A DNA stretch of 64,000 nt from Eurosta solidaginis (GCF_040869045.1 NC_090321.1:136143689-136207688), one strand, 5' to 3'. Shown: positions 32,259-44,235, numbered from the stretch's first letter. Translations and numbers: made by a program. Notes: generated by a model not told the origin, from the letters alone.

Positions 32259-33082
32259 ATGACACCACCAAGAAAAAGTGCGCGCAATATTCTATCCGCG
32301 CAACAAAAATCAGCACAAGAACAAAATCTAGAGTTGGAAGTTAACAGTTCGACAGCGATGAGTTTGCTAAAGAGAATTGAAAAACAAGTGGAAGATGACA
32401 TGAACAGCATTCTCGTGAAGCTGAAGGAGAGCGAAGAGTGACTGACGCAAAGAATTTCTGATGTTGCTGATGAGTTGAAAAATATGAAAACAGATATAAG
32501 GAATTTGGACGACCGAGTTAGCAAGCTTGAGAAACATAATTGCGAAAATGTTAAGGGAACAACAAGCATCCAAACTCTTTGTGAACAAGTTGATGAGTTT
32601 GAAAATGCGTTGGTGTCGACAGATGTTATTGTGTTTGGCGTACCACAGCAAAGTGACGAAAACCCAACAGCGATCTTCTCACAGCAACCAACATAAATTT
32701 GACTCCACTTTCCATTCGCTCAGCTTTTCGTACGCGCAAAAACAAAGCCAACAATAATCACTCCCCTATTATTTACAAATTAAATTCTGCCTATGATCCT
32801 TCACTGCTATTTAAAGCTATCAGCAGAGTATTTAAAACTGGGAGGAAAGAGCTTGTTCTCCGCGATGTTGGTGTTATAGGTGATAGGAAGCTCTTCGTGC
32901 ATGAATGCTTGACGAAAAAGAACAGGAATGTTATGTATCACGCATCACAGCTGAAAAAACAAAAGCGCTTGGTGAGCGCATTTTCAATACATGGGCATGT
33001 TTATGTGAGAAAGCATCCAAATGCTGAAGCCGTGAGAGTGTATGATACAACAACCATTGATTGTATTGCAGCAGCTACATGA
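32259..33082 (+). pseudogene. LINE-C ORF1
   Basis: Starts MTPPRKSARNILSAQQKSA. A coiled coil (KRIEKQVEDDMNSILVKLKE, then NLDDRVSKLEKHN) is followed by STDVIVFGVPQQSDEN and a C-terminal domain with FKTGRKELVLRDVGVIGDRK and HGHVYVRKHPN. A TGA at 32439-32441 and a frameshift near 32690 interrupt it. No CCHC knuckle and no PHD finger, which separates it from LINE-A and LINE-D. It is expected to bind the LINE RNA. Confidence 0.85.
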
Positions 33083-33243
33083 GCAAAGATCTAGTGTAAT
33101 TATTTAAACTATATTTATGTATATTTTCAAGAGGAAAAATGTATTTACGGTGCTTTCTTTTACTATTCTTCTCACCTCTTTCCTTAGTCTACAGTTTCCC
33201 TTAAAAACTGCCAACTTACAAGCATCTCTTATTTGCTCTCGGT

Positions 33244-34200
33244 TTGGACAATGACGGTAGCGTACACACTAACAAGGAAAGTCTTAGGGTGGCACTTAAG
33301 TTAGTATGCGATTATCACCGAGGTTTAAATATCTGCCATTTTAATGCTCGCAGTTTGACGGTGGCCAAACTCGACTATTTGAGTCGTATATTTAATAAAA
33401 CGGAAATTGATGTGGTTTGTGTAACTGAGACCTGGTTTAAAGCAGATATCCCGAATTCAGGGTATGCTCTTTCCGACTTTTCCCTCTTGAGAAATGACAG
33501 GTCTACTGGGTGCAGGGGTGGCGGTATAGCTATTTATTTTAAGTCCAAGCTAAAGTGTAAAGTTTTACATGTGTCCACTTGTACTGATGTTGTTGAATGT
33601 ATGTTCGTTGAATTCAGCGATAATACTTATAAGTGCACAGTTGCTTGTATTTACAACCCGCATAAGTCTAATGACTTAACATCAATATTTGCAAAAATTA
33701 ATGAGCTATGTGTTAATTATGTTCATTTCATTGTATGCGGAGATTTTAACATTGATATTTTAAATGACGATAATAAATCCAAAAGTCTACAGAATAGCTT
33801 AAATAGTGTAGGCATTTCGATCGTAAATAAATATGCTACCCGTTTTGCATATCAAAACAAACCATCCATGTTAGATATTTTTGGTGTCAGTGATGTTGAT
33901 AAAGTAAACCACATTGATCAATTTCCTTTGGCAGGTGTTTCAGATCATGAATTGATATTTTTGTGTTACGATATTATGTTTAATAAGGCGCGTCAAATGA
34001 CCAACTTGACTTTTCGTGATTTTAAGAATATAAATATGCCTGCCTTAGTAAGTGTAGCTAGTACAATGGATTGCACTTTCTGCTGGTTCCTCCCAAGTGT
34101 TGATGAAAAAATAAGTTATTTCACAACAATGGTTACAAGCTTATTCGAAAAATATGTACCTACTCTGTGTATAAGAATCACCGATAGCAGAAAGCCGTGA
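33244..34200 (+). pseudogene. LINE-C ORF2 endonuclease and linker start
   Basis: A 318-codon frame holding a complete APE-type endonuclease: CHFNARSL, DVVCVTETWF (catalytic Glu), CRGGGIAIYF, VCGDFNIDIL and AGVSDHELIF (terminal D-H). All metal-site residues I can check are present. The true start may lie a little upstream; ATG 33252 is near the family start. The frame ends at TGA 34198-34200, where the relatives have Trp. Confidence 0.9.
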
Positions 34201-36049
34201 TTCACTAAACCCATTTTAAACCTCATTAAGGATCGAGAAAAAGCGTAGAAGTACTGGAAGCGTAATCCTACTCGGGAACGGTGGAGCGCATATAGTAGTT
34301 TGCGAAAAAGACAACGACGAAAATTCGCCAAGCTAAATCGTTATATTTTAAGAACAAATTTGCTGATGGTATTTCCACTGAAAACTTATGGAAAAACCTT
34401 AAGTCACTAGGAGTTGGCGTAAAAGACAGAGTAACATGTACGATGATGATCGGGATGAATAGGACGCATGGACACGAGTCATTGTATGAAATAAATGAAG
34501 ATCTCGTATGCGATCGTTCTGTAGAATTTACTTTTAATTCAGTAACCGAAGAGGATGTAGTTAGGTGCCTTTACGCCATCAAATCAAACGCTGTTGGTGT
34601 GGACGGTATTAATCTACGCTTTTTAAAACTAATTCTGCCTTGTGCGTTTTCCTCACTTACGCATATTTTTAATTTTATTTTAATGTCATCTACCTTTCCT
34701 TCACAGTGGAAAGTATCAAATGTCACTCCGACCGCAAAAGGAAATGCGTATGACTCCCCAGGAAATTACAGACCTATTAGTATCTTGTCATCACTGTCGA
34801 AAGTCTTTGAAAAGTTAATCTCACGCCAAGTAGTGTTGCACCTAAAGAAGTATAACCTTTTATCTGAGTACCAATCTGGCTTTAGGTCTGGGCACAGCTG
34901 CTCCACTGCACTACTTAAAGTAACAGATGATATCCGTCCTGCTTTTGAAAATAAAATGGTAACGATCTTAGCCCTCTTAGATTTTTCGAAAGCGTTGGAC
35001 ACTGTCAACCATAAGATTTTATTACTTAAATTACAACATTATTTTGGATTCGACACAATGTCTATAAAATTAATTAGTAGTTATCTTTCAGATAGGTTAC
35101 AACAGACTGTGTGTGGCAATAACATCTCGCAACGGAGCGTAGTATCTTCTGGTGTGCCTCAAGGTTCTATCCTAGGCCCCATTTTTTTATTATTTTTATA
35201 AATGACATTGTCAGCTGTTGCCAAAATACATCTATACACTTGTATGCGGATGACACTCAGATCTATCTTTCGCGTCCTATTGGTCTATGCGAAGATTTAG
35301 TATGTAGAATTAATGATGACCTAAAAGCTATATCAAATTGGGCCAAGGTGAATGGACTTAGCCTAAATCCGGCAAAAGCACAAGCCCTGCCAATATCCTT
35401 CAACTCCCATGACCTAAATGAATTGCCGTCTATAGTACTGGATGAAACCAAAATACCTTTCCTTCCGGCTGTGACTAATCTTGGGTTTAGGATGAACTCC
35501 CGGCTTACTTGCATAAACCACATTAATTTTGCTGTCTCGAAAATATATTATGTTCTTAGGAGGTTGTGGCTTGGCTGTTCTTATCTTCCAGTTAACACAA
35601 ACATTAAACTAGTAAAGGCTCTCGTTGTCCCACAAATCACCTATTTCGAACTTGTATATGGAGATCTTGACTCAGAATCCAATAGGAAATTAAACCTAGC
35701 CCTGAATAATGCTGCGAGGTTTATATACGGTAAGAGAAAGTTTGATCACATCTCCATCTACACAAAAAATATTCTTGGAAGGAGCTTGGAAAATTACCTT
35801 CTGACTAGGAACGTAATTTTTTTATTTAAAATTATTAGGTACCAGAAACCCGGCTATCTTTATGAAAAACTCAGCTTTGTAACATCTTCCCGTAGTAATA
35901 ATATTGTAGTACCACGATTTGTATCTCTACCGGGGTCTAGATTGTTCTTTGTTAGTGCTGTGCGACTATGGAAGTCATTGCCAATGTCAATTAAATGTAT
36001 TAAATCAGATAGATGCTTTAAGGCGGCAGTTGCAAATCATTTCTCATAG
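34201..36049 (+). pseudogene. LINE-C ORF2 reverse transcriptase
   Basis: After stops at 34198 and 34246 the linker (ILNLIKDREKA ... RWSAYSSLRKRQRRKFA) leads to the RT. The open part 34443-35201 has GNYRPISILSSLSKVFEKLI, LALLDFSKALDTVNH (first Asp) and SGVPQGSILGPIF. A frameshift near 35200 is followed by 35240-36049 with the active site MYADDTQIYLS and the C-terminal domain to the stop. Both catalytic Asp are intact. This is the best kept RT in the window. Confidence 0.9.
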
Positions 36050-36222
36050 GGATGTCTCTTACATCCCGCTCTACCTCGTTCGTGAGGTTTCTTCTAATTT
36101 AAGTTACTTTATATTCTAATATCAGTAAACTCTGTAATTTATATATAAACGTACAAAAAAAGACTCAGCGTCTTAATGTGCTAAGGGAGTAAACAAACAA
36201 ATAAATATGAAATAAATATAAG

Positions 36223-36690
36223 GAGCTTAAGACATCCTTCTTTACACACCCTTTTATTACCGCGGTGTACAAGTCAGCACCGATAATCATGTCGACCTGC
36301 TGACTTTTATTTATTTCTTTATTTTTTTTATTTACGACAGAAAACTGGGGAAGACTACCTGTCAGTTGGGGAAGAATGAGACCTCTTGCCTCGATTTTGA
36401 GCTGGGGGTCGACAGGTGATCCTAAAATAAACAGTGCTACTTTACACACGTTTGCAGCGGTCGTGGCATTGATGCCGCTTACCTTGGTGTTTGCACCGCG
36501 TATTGGAAGTTTGATGCATCTCTGGAGGCGCTCCGTGATGAACGTCCCTTCCGAACCCGAATCCAGAAGAGCTCTGGCTTCGTATGCTTCTCCATTATCA
36601 CATACGTGTACCATGGCGGTTCCTAAAATAATATTCTTAAAATTCGCCGCGTATAACGCGTTTACATTCCCTGAGGTCGTTGGGTTCTGA
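36223..36690 (-). pseudogene. BEL-X aspartic protease
   Basis: The minus frame reads YEARALLDSGSEGTFITERL, the D-S-G active site of the BEL/Pao (DUF1758) protease, then LPIRGANTKVSGINATT and the late MIIGADLY strand. It is intact to the LINE-C insertion, which cuts just after CVKKDVLSSL. The open frame past 36222 is LINE-C tail. Confidence 0.85.
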
Positions 36691-37136
36691 GATGGTTGGG
36701 TCGTATCAGTTTAGGGGAAGGTGGTCGATGGAATTTGTCTGTTTCCATTTAGGTTGCGATGCAGGAGTGAATGATGGCGCTAATGGCAACTCATGCCTGC
36801 AGCCCGCCTGCGAGACCATACCGTAATTGGCTGATACCTTCCTTTTTACGTAGGTGGATGTCAAAGGCTGACTGATTGCTCCACGGGAAACTCGAATGCC
36901 TTGAATGTCACGGTCTCCAAAGTTTGGAACCTGTTCGACAGGAAATTACCCAGATCCTACCACGCCGGAATCTTACTCTTATTGGTAATTCCCTGCTTCC
37001 ACAAGGCTAGTGTTGCGTCCAGCAGCTTGCTAGATACCAGATAAATAAAAATTGCATTCCAGTTGTCGGTATCAATGCCATGCATTTGCAGTATCGAGAT
37101 GCAGTTATTTACAGATCGCTGTAAATTTTTTATTTC
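36691..37136 (-). pseudogene. BEL-X gag, C-terminal piece
   Basis: Reads EIKNLQRSVNNCISILQMHG and YLVSSKLLDATLALWKQGIT (DUF1759-type gag), with frame breaks after IPAW. The N-terminal two thirds are missing because the duplication join lies at 37137. The residues before EIKNL come from the satellite array. Confidence 0.8.
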
Positions 37137-37137
37137 A

Positions 37138-38796
37138 ATGTTTGTCCGCTTTTCATACAAATCTTGCAATCGATTTTTAAGTAACTTCTCATTGAGCTAC
37201 AAACGTGAAACTTAACACATAGGTTAGAACCCCGTGACATTGCAACAAAAAGGAAAAAATCCGTTAGGTGGCGCGCGGATCGAAATAATTTGTTTATCGG
37301 CTTTTCTTACTAATTTTGCAACCGATTTTTAGGTAACTTCTCATTGAGCTACAAAAGTGAAACTTTACACATAGGTTAAAACACCCTGACAATGCAACAA
37401 AGGGGGGAAAAAATTCGTTAGGTGGCGCACGGACCGAAATAATTAAATAAGAATTTGAAAATTTGCAAACCAGAGAGACTTGAAATTTTAAACTTAATTC
37501 AGAGGTCGATGACAGCAGATGACACGATACAAAAAGATTCGCTAGGGGCGCACGGGATTAGATATTTAGAAAAATCGTACGAAACGGAGGGAATTTTTGG
37601 ATTAATTTTTATGTAAGTTCTCATTGAGCTACAACTTTAAAACTTCACAGATAGTAAGGCGCCGAGAAAATTTAAGAAAAGGAGAAACAAATTCCGATAG
37701 GTGGGCACGGATCGAAATATGTAGATAAGAATTTGGAAATTTGGTGTTTTGAGATCGATTTTAGAGTAACTTATCATCGAGCTACAAACATGAAGCCTCA
37801 GAGTTAGGTTAAGTCACCGTAACAAAGGAACAAAAGGAGAAAAAATTCCGGTAGGTGGTGGCGCACGTATCGAAAAGGTTAGATAATAATTTGGAAATTT
37901 GAAACCGGGTTTTAAGTAACTTCTCGATGAGCTGGAAACTTGAAATTTCAAACTTAATTTAGAGGTCGATGACAGCCGATGACACGATACAAAAAGATTT
38001 GCTAGGGGGCGCACGGGATTAGATATTTAAAAAAATCGTACGAAACGGAGGGAATTTTTGGATTGATTTTTGTGGAAGTTCTCATTCTTCACGGATAGGT
38101 TAAGACGTCGTAACAAAGAAACAAAATGAGAAAAAAATTCCGTTAGGTGGCGCACGGATCAAAAAAATTAGATAATAATTTGGAAATTTGAAACCGGGTT
38201 TTAAGTAACTTCTCGATGAGATGGAGGCTAAAATGTAGAGCTTAATTCAGAGGTCGCTGACAGCCGATGACACAATAAAAAAGTTTCGCTAGGGGACGCA
38301 CGGACTGAGATATTTAGAAAAACCAAAAGGTTGGGGGGCGAATTTTGGGATTGATTTTTATGTAAGTTCTTTTTGAGCTAGAAGTGTGAAACTTAACAGA
38401 TAGGTTAAGACATCGAGAAAATGTAAGAAAAGGAGAAAACAATTCCGTTAGATGCGGCACGGATCGAAATATTTATGTCAGAATTTGGAGTTTTGAGATC
38501 GATTTTTTGGATTGATTTTTGTGGAAGTTCTCATTCTTCACAGATAGGTTGAGACGCCGTGACAAAGAAAAAAATGGATCGAAATAATTAATAATAGATA
38601 TTTAGATATGTATTTCGAAATTGGGAAATAAGAGATCGGTTTTTAAGTAACTTCTCGGTGAGCTATTGACTTTAAATTTCAAAAGTAATTTAGAGGCCGA
38701 TGACAGTGAAAACATAGTAAAAAAAGTTTCGATATGGGGCGAAAAATCGTACGGAACGGGGGAATCTTCGCGACAAATTTTAAGAGACTTCCCATT
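37138..38796. repeat. Degenerate tandem array, ~150-bp unit (copy 2)
   Basis: Same array as 26396-28050, with several unit-level deletions and the G run reduced to six. It directly flanks the BEL-Y 3' LTR and ends with CCATT (38792-38796), the left target copy of BEL-Y. Confidence 0.75.
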
Positions 38797-39250
38797 TGTT
38801 AGAGCGGGGACAAATGTAGCCGGAATTCCTCGCGAATTCCGGAAACGGGGAAACTTTGGGGTGCCGGTTCTTGAAACTCGCGATAATGAAAAACTTACCA
38901 GCTGTAGCTAGCTGTACAACAACAAGTAGCCAAATTAAATATGCAAAGATGTAGGTTGTATTTATATATATATATGATAGCCTGTCGCACAGGCCTTTAT
39001 TAAAAATATAAAATGGTGAAATAAAAGGTATGGTAAAACACTCACCTGGTGGTTGCTGGTAAAAGAATAAGGGAGAGTCTATAGCCGTTCGTGCCTTTTA
39101 AAGGCCCTAAGGAACTGACGCCATTTAACGGAACCGTTTTTCGTAGAGCAAAGTCCAAAAAAGGAAAAGAAACCCAACGAGTGCTTGCAGCGAGTTTCCA
39201 CCAGCGACTTCTCCAGGTGAGGTTTAGGGATGATAATGCAGGCTTTAACA
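38797..39250 (-). repeat. BEL-Y 3' LTR
   Basis: 454 bp, TGTTAGAGCG to CTTTAACA. It resembles the BEL-X LTR (28051-28504) more than its own 5' LTR, which starts TGTTCGAGCG and is 437 bp. That is consistent with the BEL-X LTR being a later duplicate of this one. Confidence 0.9.
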
Positions 39251-39484
39251 TGCCGTCGGCCTTGCAGCACAACTGCAATATAAATTCGATATTAATATAT
39301 AACTTCAGTATAAACACATTGTAAATTCATTTTTCTTTACGCTAAAGTTCTTTGCTTGCCAGCTCAGTATGGGGTTACTCCGCATATGATCCATCCAAAA
39401 ACGGTGTTCTGAGCAGCCGGTCGTGTCGCGGTTTCAGGCCTAAGTCCAGGACGGAATATGGGAAAGCTGCAAAGAGAGAATTGG

Positions 39485-39830
39485 TTACTTAACGATTACG
39501 ATAGGTAGTAGGACTAATTTAACTATTGGCCGTGTAATCACACCACGGGCTGTGCATATTTCTACCACCCATACTTGATTATCTTGGCCTGGGAAAACCT
39601 TCACCACTCTACCAAGTCGCCATTCATTAGTGGGTTAATTATCCTCTTTGATAATCAGTAGATCGTTAACCTCAAGATTTCGTTGGGGATGTTTCCACTT
39701 AACCCTCTTATGTAGCTCCTTCAAGTACTCTCCCTTCCATCTTTGGCAGAATCCTTGATGAATAGCTTTGAGCTTTTGCCATCGCTTGACATCGATGTTC
39801 CTTAAACATTTGGTTCCGCATTCGCGAGTA
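39485..39830 (-). pseudogene. BEL-Y DUF5641 domain
   Basis: Same blocks as BEL-X: KWKHPQRNLEVNDLLIIKED, then the same in-frame stop in GGGTTAATTATCC, then EWRLGRVVKVFPGQ. The region 39251-39484 before it is 3' non-coding. Confidence 0.85.
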
Positions 39831-40790
39831 TGGGGCTTCCAATCAGAAAGTGTTCAGGGGTGAGAGTTCAATGCAGTCGGGGTTGTCAGACATCGAACTG
39901 ATCGGTCTCGAGTTCAGACAGGTTTCTTATTTAGCCAGTAGAGTGGATAATTCCTCCATTGCGAATTGCATGGTAGTTGAAATTTTGCGGAAATGGGTTT
40001 TGAAACTCTTCACTTCTGCTTCACATAGTCCTCCCATGTGGGGTGCTCCTGTTGGGATAAAATGCCAGTGGATTTCTTGATGGGCATATGACATAGTGGT
40101 ATGCCGAGCAGCTTCAGTCATGAAATTCCGAAAATCTTGCCTTAATACCTTGTTTGCCCCTTCAAGGTTCGTCCCATTTTCCGAATACACCTGGTGGGGA
40201 CAGCCTCGCCGAGATATGAACCGCGCAAATGCAGCCAGAAATGTGGCTGCCGATAGATCGCTTGTTGCCTCTAAGCTTATTGCTTTCGTAGCGAAGCAAA
40301 CAAAGACGCAGACATAACCCTTCGTTAATAGGTATGCCCTGCCCGTATAATTTTTGATGTCGAATGGACCAGTGAAATCGATTCCGCTATTAGTGAAGGG
40401 TCGGGAGAACTCCGTTCGTTCTTGCGGTAGTGCTGCCATCAACTGCTCACGTGTCCTTTTCCTGTAGATGAAGCAAACTTTGCAGTTATTGATTATACTT
40501 TTTATCAAATTTTTTAGCTTTACGATCGAATATCCTGATCGCAAAAGTTGTATCATTAGTTGATTTTCCCCGTGTAGGGAAATCAAATTGGAAAATTTGA
40601 TTACAAGCCGCGAAAACACGCAGTCGTATGGGAAAATAATTGAACGAACGTTGTCCGTTGTAAGGTATCGTCGATAGCTCCAATCTTCCTCCCACGCGCA
40701 TTATTACGTCCGCATCGAGGAAGTGGTTGAGGTTGCGGATGGAACTATTTGAGCTCACGGCATCAGTTGAAGCTAACATCTGGTACTCTT
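39831..40790 (-). pseudogene. BEL-Y integrase
   Basis: The 230-codon frame 39927-40619 covers the zinc region (HGENQLMIQLLRSGYSIVKL, CKVCFIYRK), the first catalytic Asp in GIDFTGPFDIKNYTGRAYLL, the second site as YSENGTNLEGA, and GGLCEAEVKSF. In BEL-X and in the family the second site is SDNGTN. The Asp-to-Glu change should weaken or abolish catalysis. A frameshift near 40610 splits off the N-terminal part (MLASTDAVSSNSSIRNLNHF). Confidence 0.9.
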
Positions 40791-41426
40791 CAGCATAGCT
40801 ACGTTTCTGCGTTAAAAGAATAAGCCATTTTAATTTCTTCCGGTGAGATATCTGAGGAGCCCTCGCGGTGGTTAACTTATGTACAGGATGCGTATTGCGT
40901 TAGAACAGGAAGATCCGTACGATGACTCTAAGGCATCTAGAAAAGTTGGAAAATCGCTCCAGAATATCCCGCAGTTCTGGAGCGATGGTGGTATGAGCTC
41001 GGACAGCTCGTTGTTCTAGGTCCGTTTCCATAAGCAAGGCATCTGTTTTGCTTGGCCATTCCGAGGGGGGCGCCTTCAGCCATCTTGGGCCTTGTCACCA
41101 GAGTATGCTGTGCAGAGTTACGCCGCGACTGCCCAGGTCCCCTGGATTATCGCTGGATTCCACATGTCTCCATCCCCCCACTCCGACGAGCTCATCAATT
41201 TTAGCGACCGTATTTGCCACGAAGGTTGTCCACCAGCACGGTGGCTTCTTCATCCAAGATAGCACGGTGGTCGAGTCCGTCCATTTGTAGATGGTCGGCT
41301 ACGTTACGTCGAATTCGGGGAGCAAAGCGTGGATAAGTTCGCCAGAAGCAATGCTCCACATAATTCCAATCGTGGTAAAGAGACGGCTTTAACTGGGGCC
41401 ACCTTGGTGTTACCTACAAGTAAACT
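40791..41426 (-). pseudogene. BEL-Y linker and RNase H, 3' piece
   Basis: Same region as 30061-30600 of BEL-X, with frames that specify an RNase H C-terminal part and linker to integrase. It ends at a 136-bp stretch (41291-41426) that is repeated at 42336-42471 on the other side of the inserted 5' segment. Confidence 0.7.
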
Positions 41427-42335
41427 ATTTACTGGACACATGTGGGGACTGTTCGCTTAACAGCCTTATCGCACCGGTATTCTTATAGTGGTCCCGTCCA
41501 CACTATTTTGAGGAATCGGAGCGCAAACTGGTCAACGCTCAACTAGTCCCCCCAATTTACACTGGTGCCAAGATCTTATTGGATTTTTTCCTGCCAACTT
41601 ACCGAAAACTCTTTTTTGCAACGGCTAACTACTGAATGTCAAAACCAAATGTAAATAAACACCTTCTTACTTACACTGCCTATTCACAATGGATTTTGGT
41701 ATGGTGTGTTTGATTGATTTCCAATGGGACTTGGCAATTATTGGTGGGCAGGTTTTAAAAACGCAACATTGTTGGAAAAGACAAAATATACGAGTTTGTT
41801 GTTGGACGCGTGAAGTCAAAAAAGAAAAACTAATGGCAGCTGGTTTTATTACAAAAAAATTAAAAATGTTTCAAGATCCGGCTCGAAGGACCATGTTCGA
41901 GCGGGGACAAATGTAGCCGGAATTCCTCGTGAATTCCGGAAACGGGGAAACTTTGGGGAGCCGTCTCTTGAAACTCGCGATAATGAAAAACTTACCAGCT
42001 GTACCTAGCTGTCCAACAACAAGTAGCCAAATTAAATATGCAAAAATGTAGGTTGTACGTATATATATATATATGATAGCCTGTCGCACAGGCCTTTATT
42101 AAAAATATAAAATGATGAAATAAAAGGTATGGTGGTCGCTGGTAAAAGAATAAGGGAGAGTCTATAGCTGTTCGTCCCTTTTATAGGCCCTAAGGAAGTG
42201 ACGCCATTTAACGGAACCGTTTTTCGTAGAGCAAAGTCCAAAAAAGGAAAAGAAACGCAACAAGTGCTTGCAGCGAGTTTACACCAGCGACCTCTCCAGG
42301 TGAGGTTTAGGGATGATTATGCATGCTTTAACACC
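41427..42335 (-). mobile_element. Copied BEL-Y 5' end (leader, primer site, LTR) inside its RNase H
   Basis: The 909-bp insert corresponds to 46883-48048 of the same element, less about 259 bp (47003-47261). It holds part of the leader, the tRNA-Tyr primer site (41877-41893) and the LTR (41894-42333, 440 bp) plus the first bases of the target copy (CCAT). Because genomic flank is included, it is a DNA-level copy and not a normal insertion. BEL-X lacks it. Confidence 0.85.
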
Positions 42336-42735
42336 ATGGTCGGCTACGTTACGTCGAATTCGGGGAGCAAAGCGTGGATAAGTTCGCCAGAAGCAATGCT
42401 CCACATAATTCCAATCGTGGTAAAGAGATGGCTTTAACTGGGGCTACCTTGGTTTTACCTACAAGTAAACTGACATGGGGAGGACTGTTTGTTGTGCGGT
42501 CGTACACTCTAACATACGGGGCGGCTGCATTGCCTTTTTCGGGGCATCGCAAAACCCGTGGAACTCGATTTCATGCCACGGTGTGAAATGAATCCACCGT
42601 GGAATTTTAATTTCTGAAATGTGGGTATAATTTTTGAGAAAAGTTTCCCATCGCCGGTGAGGGTCTGGAGGGAGGCTATCATCCCAATCAATCTTCGTAA
42701 GCGATATGTCTTGCATCAAGATTTTGTCTTATACT
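42336..42735 (-). pseudogene. BEL-Y RNase H, 5' piece
   Basis: Reads KNYTHISEIKIPRWIHFTPW and [14 protein letters not shown]. The catalytic Asp of the CDAS motif is present, but the following SEKAYAA is disrupted by a deletion and frameshift. The first 136 bases repeat 41291-41426. Confidence 0.75.
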
Positions 42736-42745
42736 ACTATGGGTC

Positions 42746-43790
42746 CTAGCCAGCTTGCGGGGTCAAATAATTTGGCATGATAAGACAGAACCTCACGTTT
42801 CGTGTAATTCGGTTTTGTGGGATTTCCTGGACGCTAAAATGGAACATATGGTGTGCCGCATTCCACCGTGTGCCTAACATCCTGGACTCGCTGAGGTCAT
42901 CAATTTCCAGGAACTCCTCTTTTAGCAGGTTCTCCTTTGGTAAGGGTGCCAAGGTCTCTTTCGAGTTTGACTTCCATTTCCGAAGGGGAACCCAGATCCC
43001 TTGAGCGCTTCTATGAGCTCGTCACGAGCTCGTAATGCTGTCTCGCGATCATGGGCCCCTGCGAGAATGCCGTCGACGCACATATGCTGTTTCAATATCC
43101 TGGAAGCAAAAGGAAAACGAACCCTGATATCATCAGCTAACTGGAGGAGAGTCCTGATAGCTAAGTACGGGGCACAGTTTACTCCAAAAGACACGGGGCG
43201 GAGTTCATAGTCTACCAGCTCATCATTCTGGGACTCCCGAAAAATTATCCTGTAAAATTTGGTGTCGTTGGGGTGTAACAGGATCTGCCTATATATCTTC
43301 TCGATGTCTGCGTTGAACACATATTTAAAAAAAACTCCATTTCAATAATAGGGAAGTAAGGTAAGCTTGTAGAACTGTTCCAGTGTAGAGAACATCTTCA
43401 GACTAATTTATTCGACGTGGGACTTGAAGCGTTGAAGACCACGCGCACCTTCGTGGTGGTACTGTTCGGCTTGATGACTGCCTGGTGAGGTAGGTAATAG
43501 GGAATGGAGGAGTTCCTGCCCTCCGCGGGCTTCACTAGACTCATATGCCCCAGCGTGATGTACTTCCGCAGTACCCTATGATACTCGCCTTTTAACACCG
43601 GTTTTCGACACATAGTGCTTCCGTTTCGGATGAACTCTTGCACTCGGGGGTAACAGACTTTTTGTTCGGATCTTGCTCTAATTCCCAAAACCGCGTTAAC
43701 TGGGCGCTCGAAATTTCCGTATAGAGGGAGATGCAAGACTCTGGACTGGTTTGGAGGGGGAGCGGGGCAGGGCCAGTCAGGATCCAATCA
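42746..43790 (-). pseudogene. BEL-Y reverse transcriptase
   Basis: Frames 43398-43787 and 42922-43320 give KGEYHRVLRKYITLGHMSLV, the finger SSIPYYLPHQAVIKPNSTTT with KVRVVFNASSP, FNADIEKIYRQILLHPND (first Asp) and the active site CVDGILAGAHD. The second catalytic Asp is Gly, so this RT is dead. BEL-X keeps DD. Relative to BEL-X about 120 bp (31775-31895 there) are missing at about 43644. Confidence 0.9.
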
Positions 43791-44235
43791 AACACTGTTT
43801 GGTGAGCTAATAAGGAGCCTAAGACATCCTTCTTTACACACCCTTTTATTACCGCGGTGTACAAGTCAGCACCGATAATCATGTCGACCTGCTGAATTTT
43901 ATTTATTTTTTATTTTTTATTTACGACAGAAAACTGGGGAAGACTACCTGTCAGTTGGAGAAGAATGAGGCCTCTTGCCTCGATTATGAGCTGGGGTCGA
44001 CAGGTGATCCTAAAATAAACAGTGCTACTTTACGCACATTTGCAGCAGTCGTGGCATTGATGCCGCTTACCTTGGTGTTTGCACCGCGTATTGGAAGTTT
44101 GATGCATCTCTGGAGGCGCTCCGTGATGAACGTCCCTTCTGAACCCGAATCCAGAAGAGCTCTGGCTTCGTATGCTACTCCATTATGACATACGTGTACC
44201 ATGGCGGTTCCTAAAATAATATTCTTAAAATTCGC
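43791..44235 (-). pseudogene. BEL-Y aspartic protease
   Basis: Reads YEARALLDSGSEGTFITERL with an intact D-S-G and then MIIGADLYTAVIKGCVKKDV into the start of RT (HQTVFDWILTGPAPLPL). A frameshift near 43985 separates the halves. The run past GSLLAHQTV shows what LINE-C interrupts in BEL-X. Confidence 0.85.

Larger units (their letters stand above)
32064..36217 (+). mobile_element. LINE-C, near full-length LINE in BEL-X
   Basis: A 4154-bp plus-strand LINE with ORF1, ORF2 and an AAATAAATATGAAATAAAT tail, flanked by ATAAG (32059-32063 and 36218-36222). BEL-Y has the same target uninterrupted (about 43805). Overall layout is CR1/L2/Daphne-like. It is less decayed than LINE-A or D: ORF2 keeps its catalytic residues and has only a few breaks. 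Confidence 0.9.
26397..37137. repeat. Second tandem duplication, unit 1 (contains BEL-X)
   Basis: The satellite array, 3' LTR and pol-to-gag part of a BEL element are repeated in the same order from 37138. The join at 37137 switches from mid-gag (TATTTCA) to the array start (ATGTTTGTCCGC) with only 1 base shared. Unit 1 is about 10.74 kb because it holds the 4154-bp LINE-C. Confidence 0.9.
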
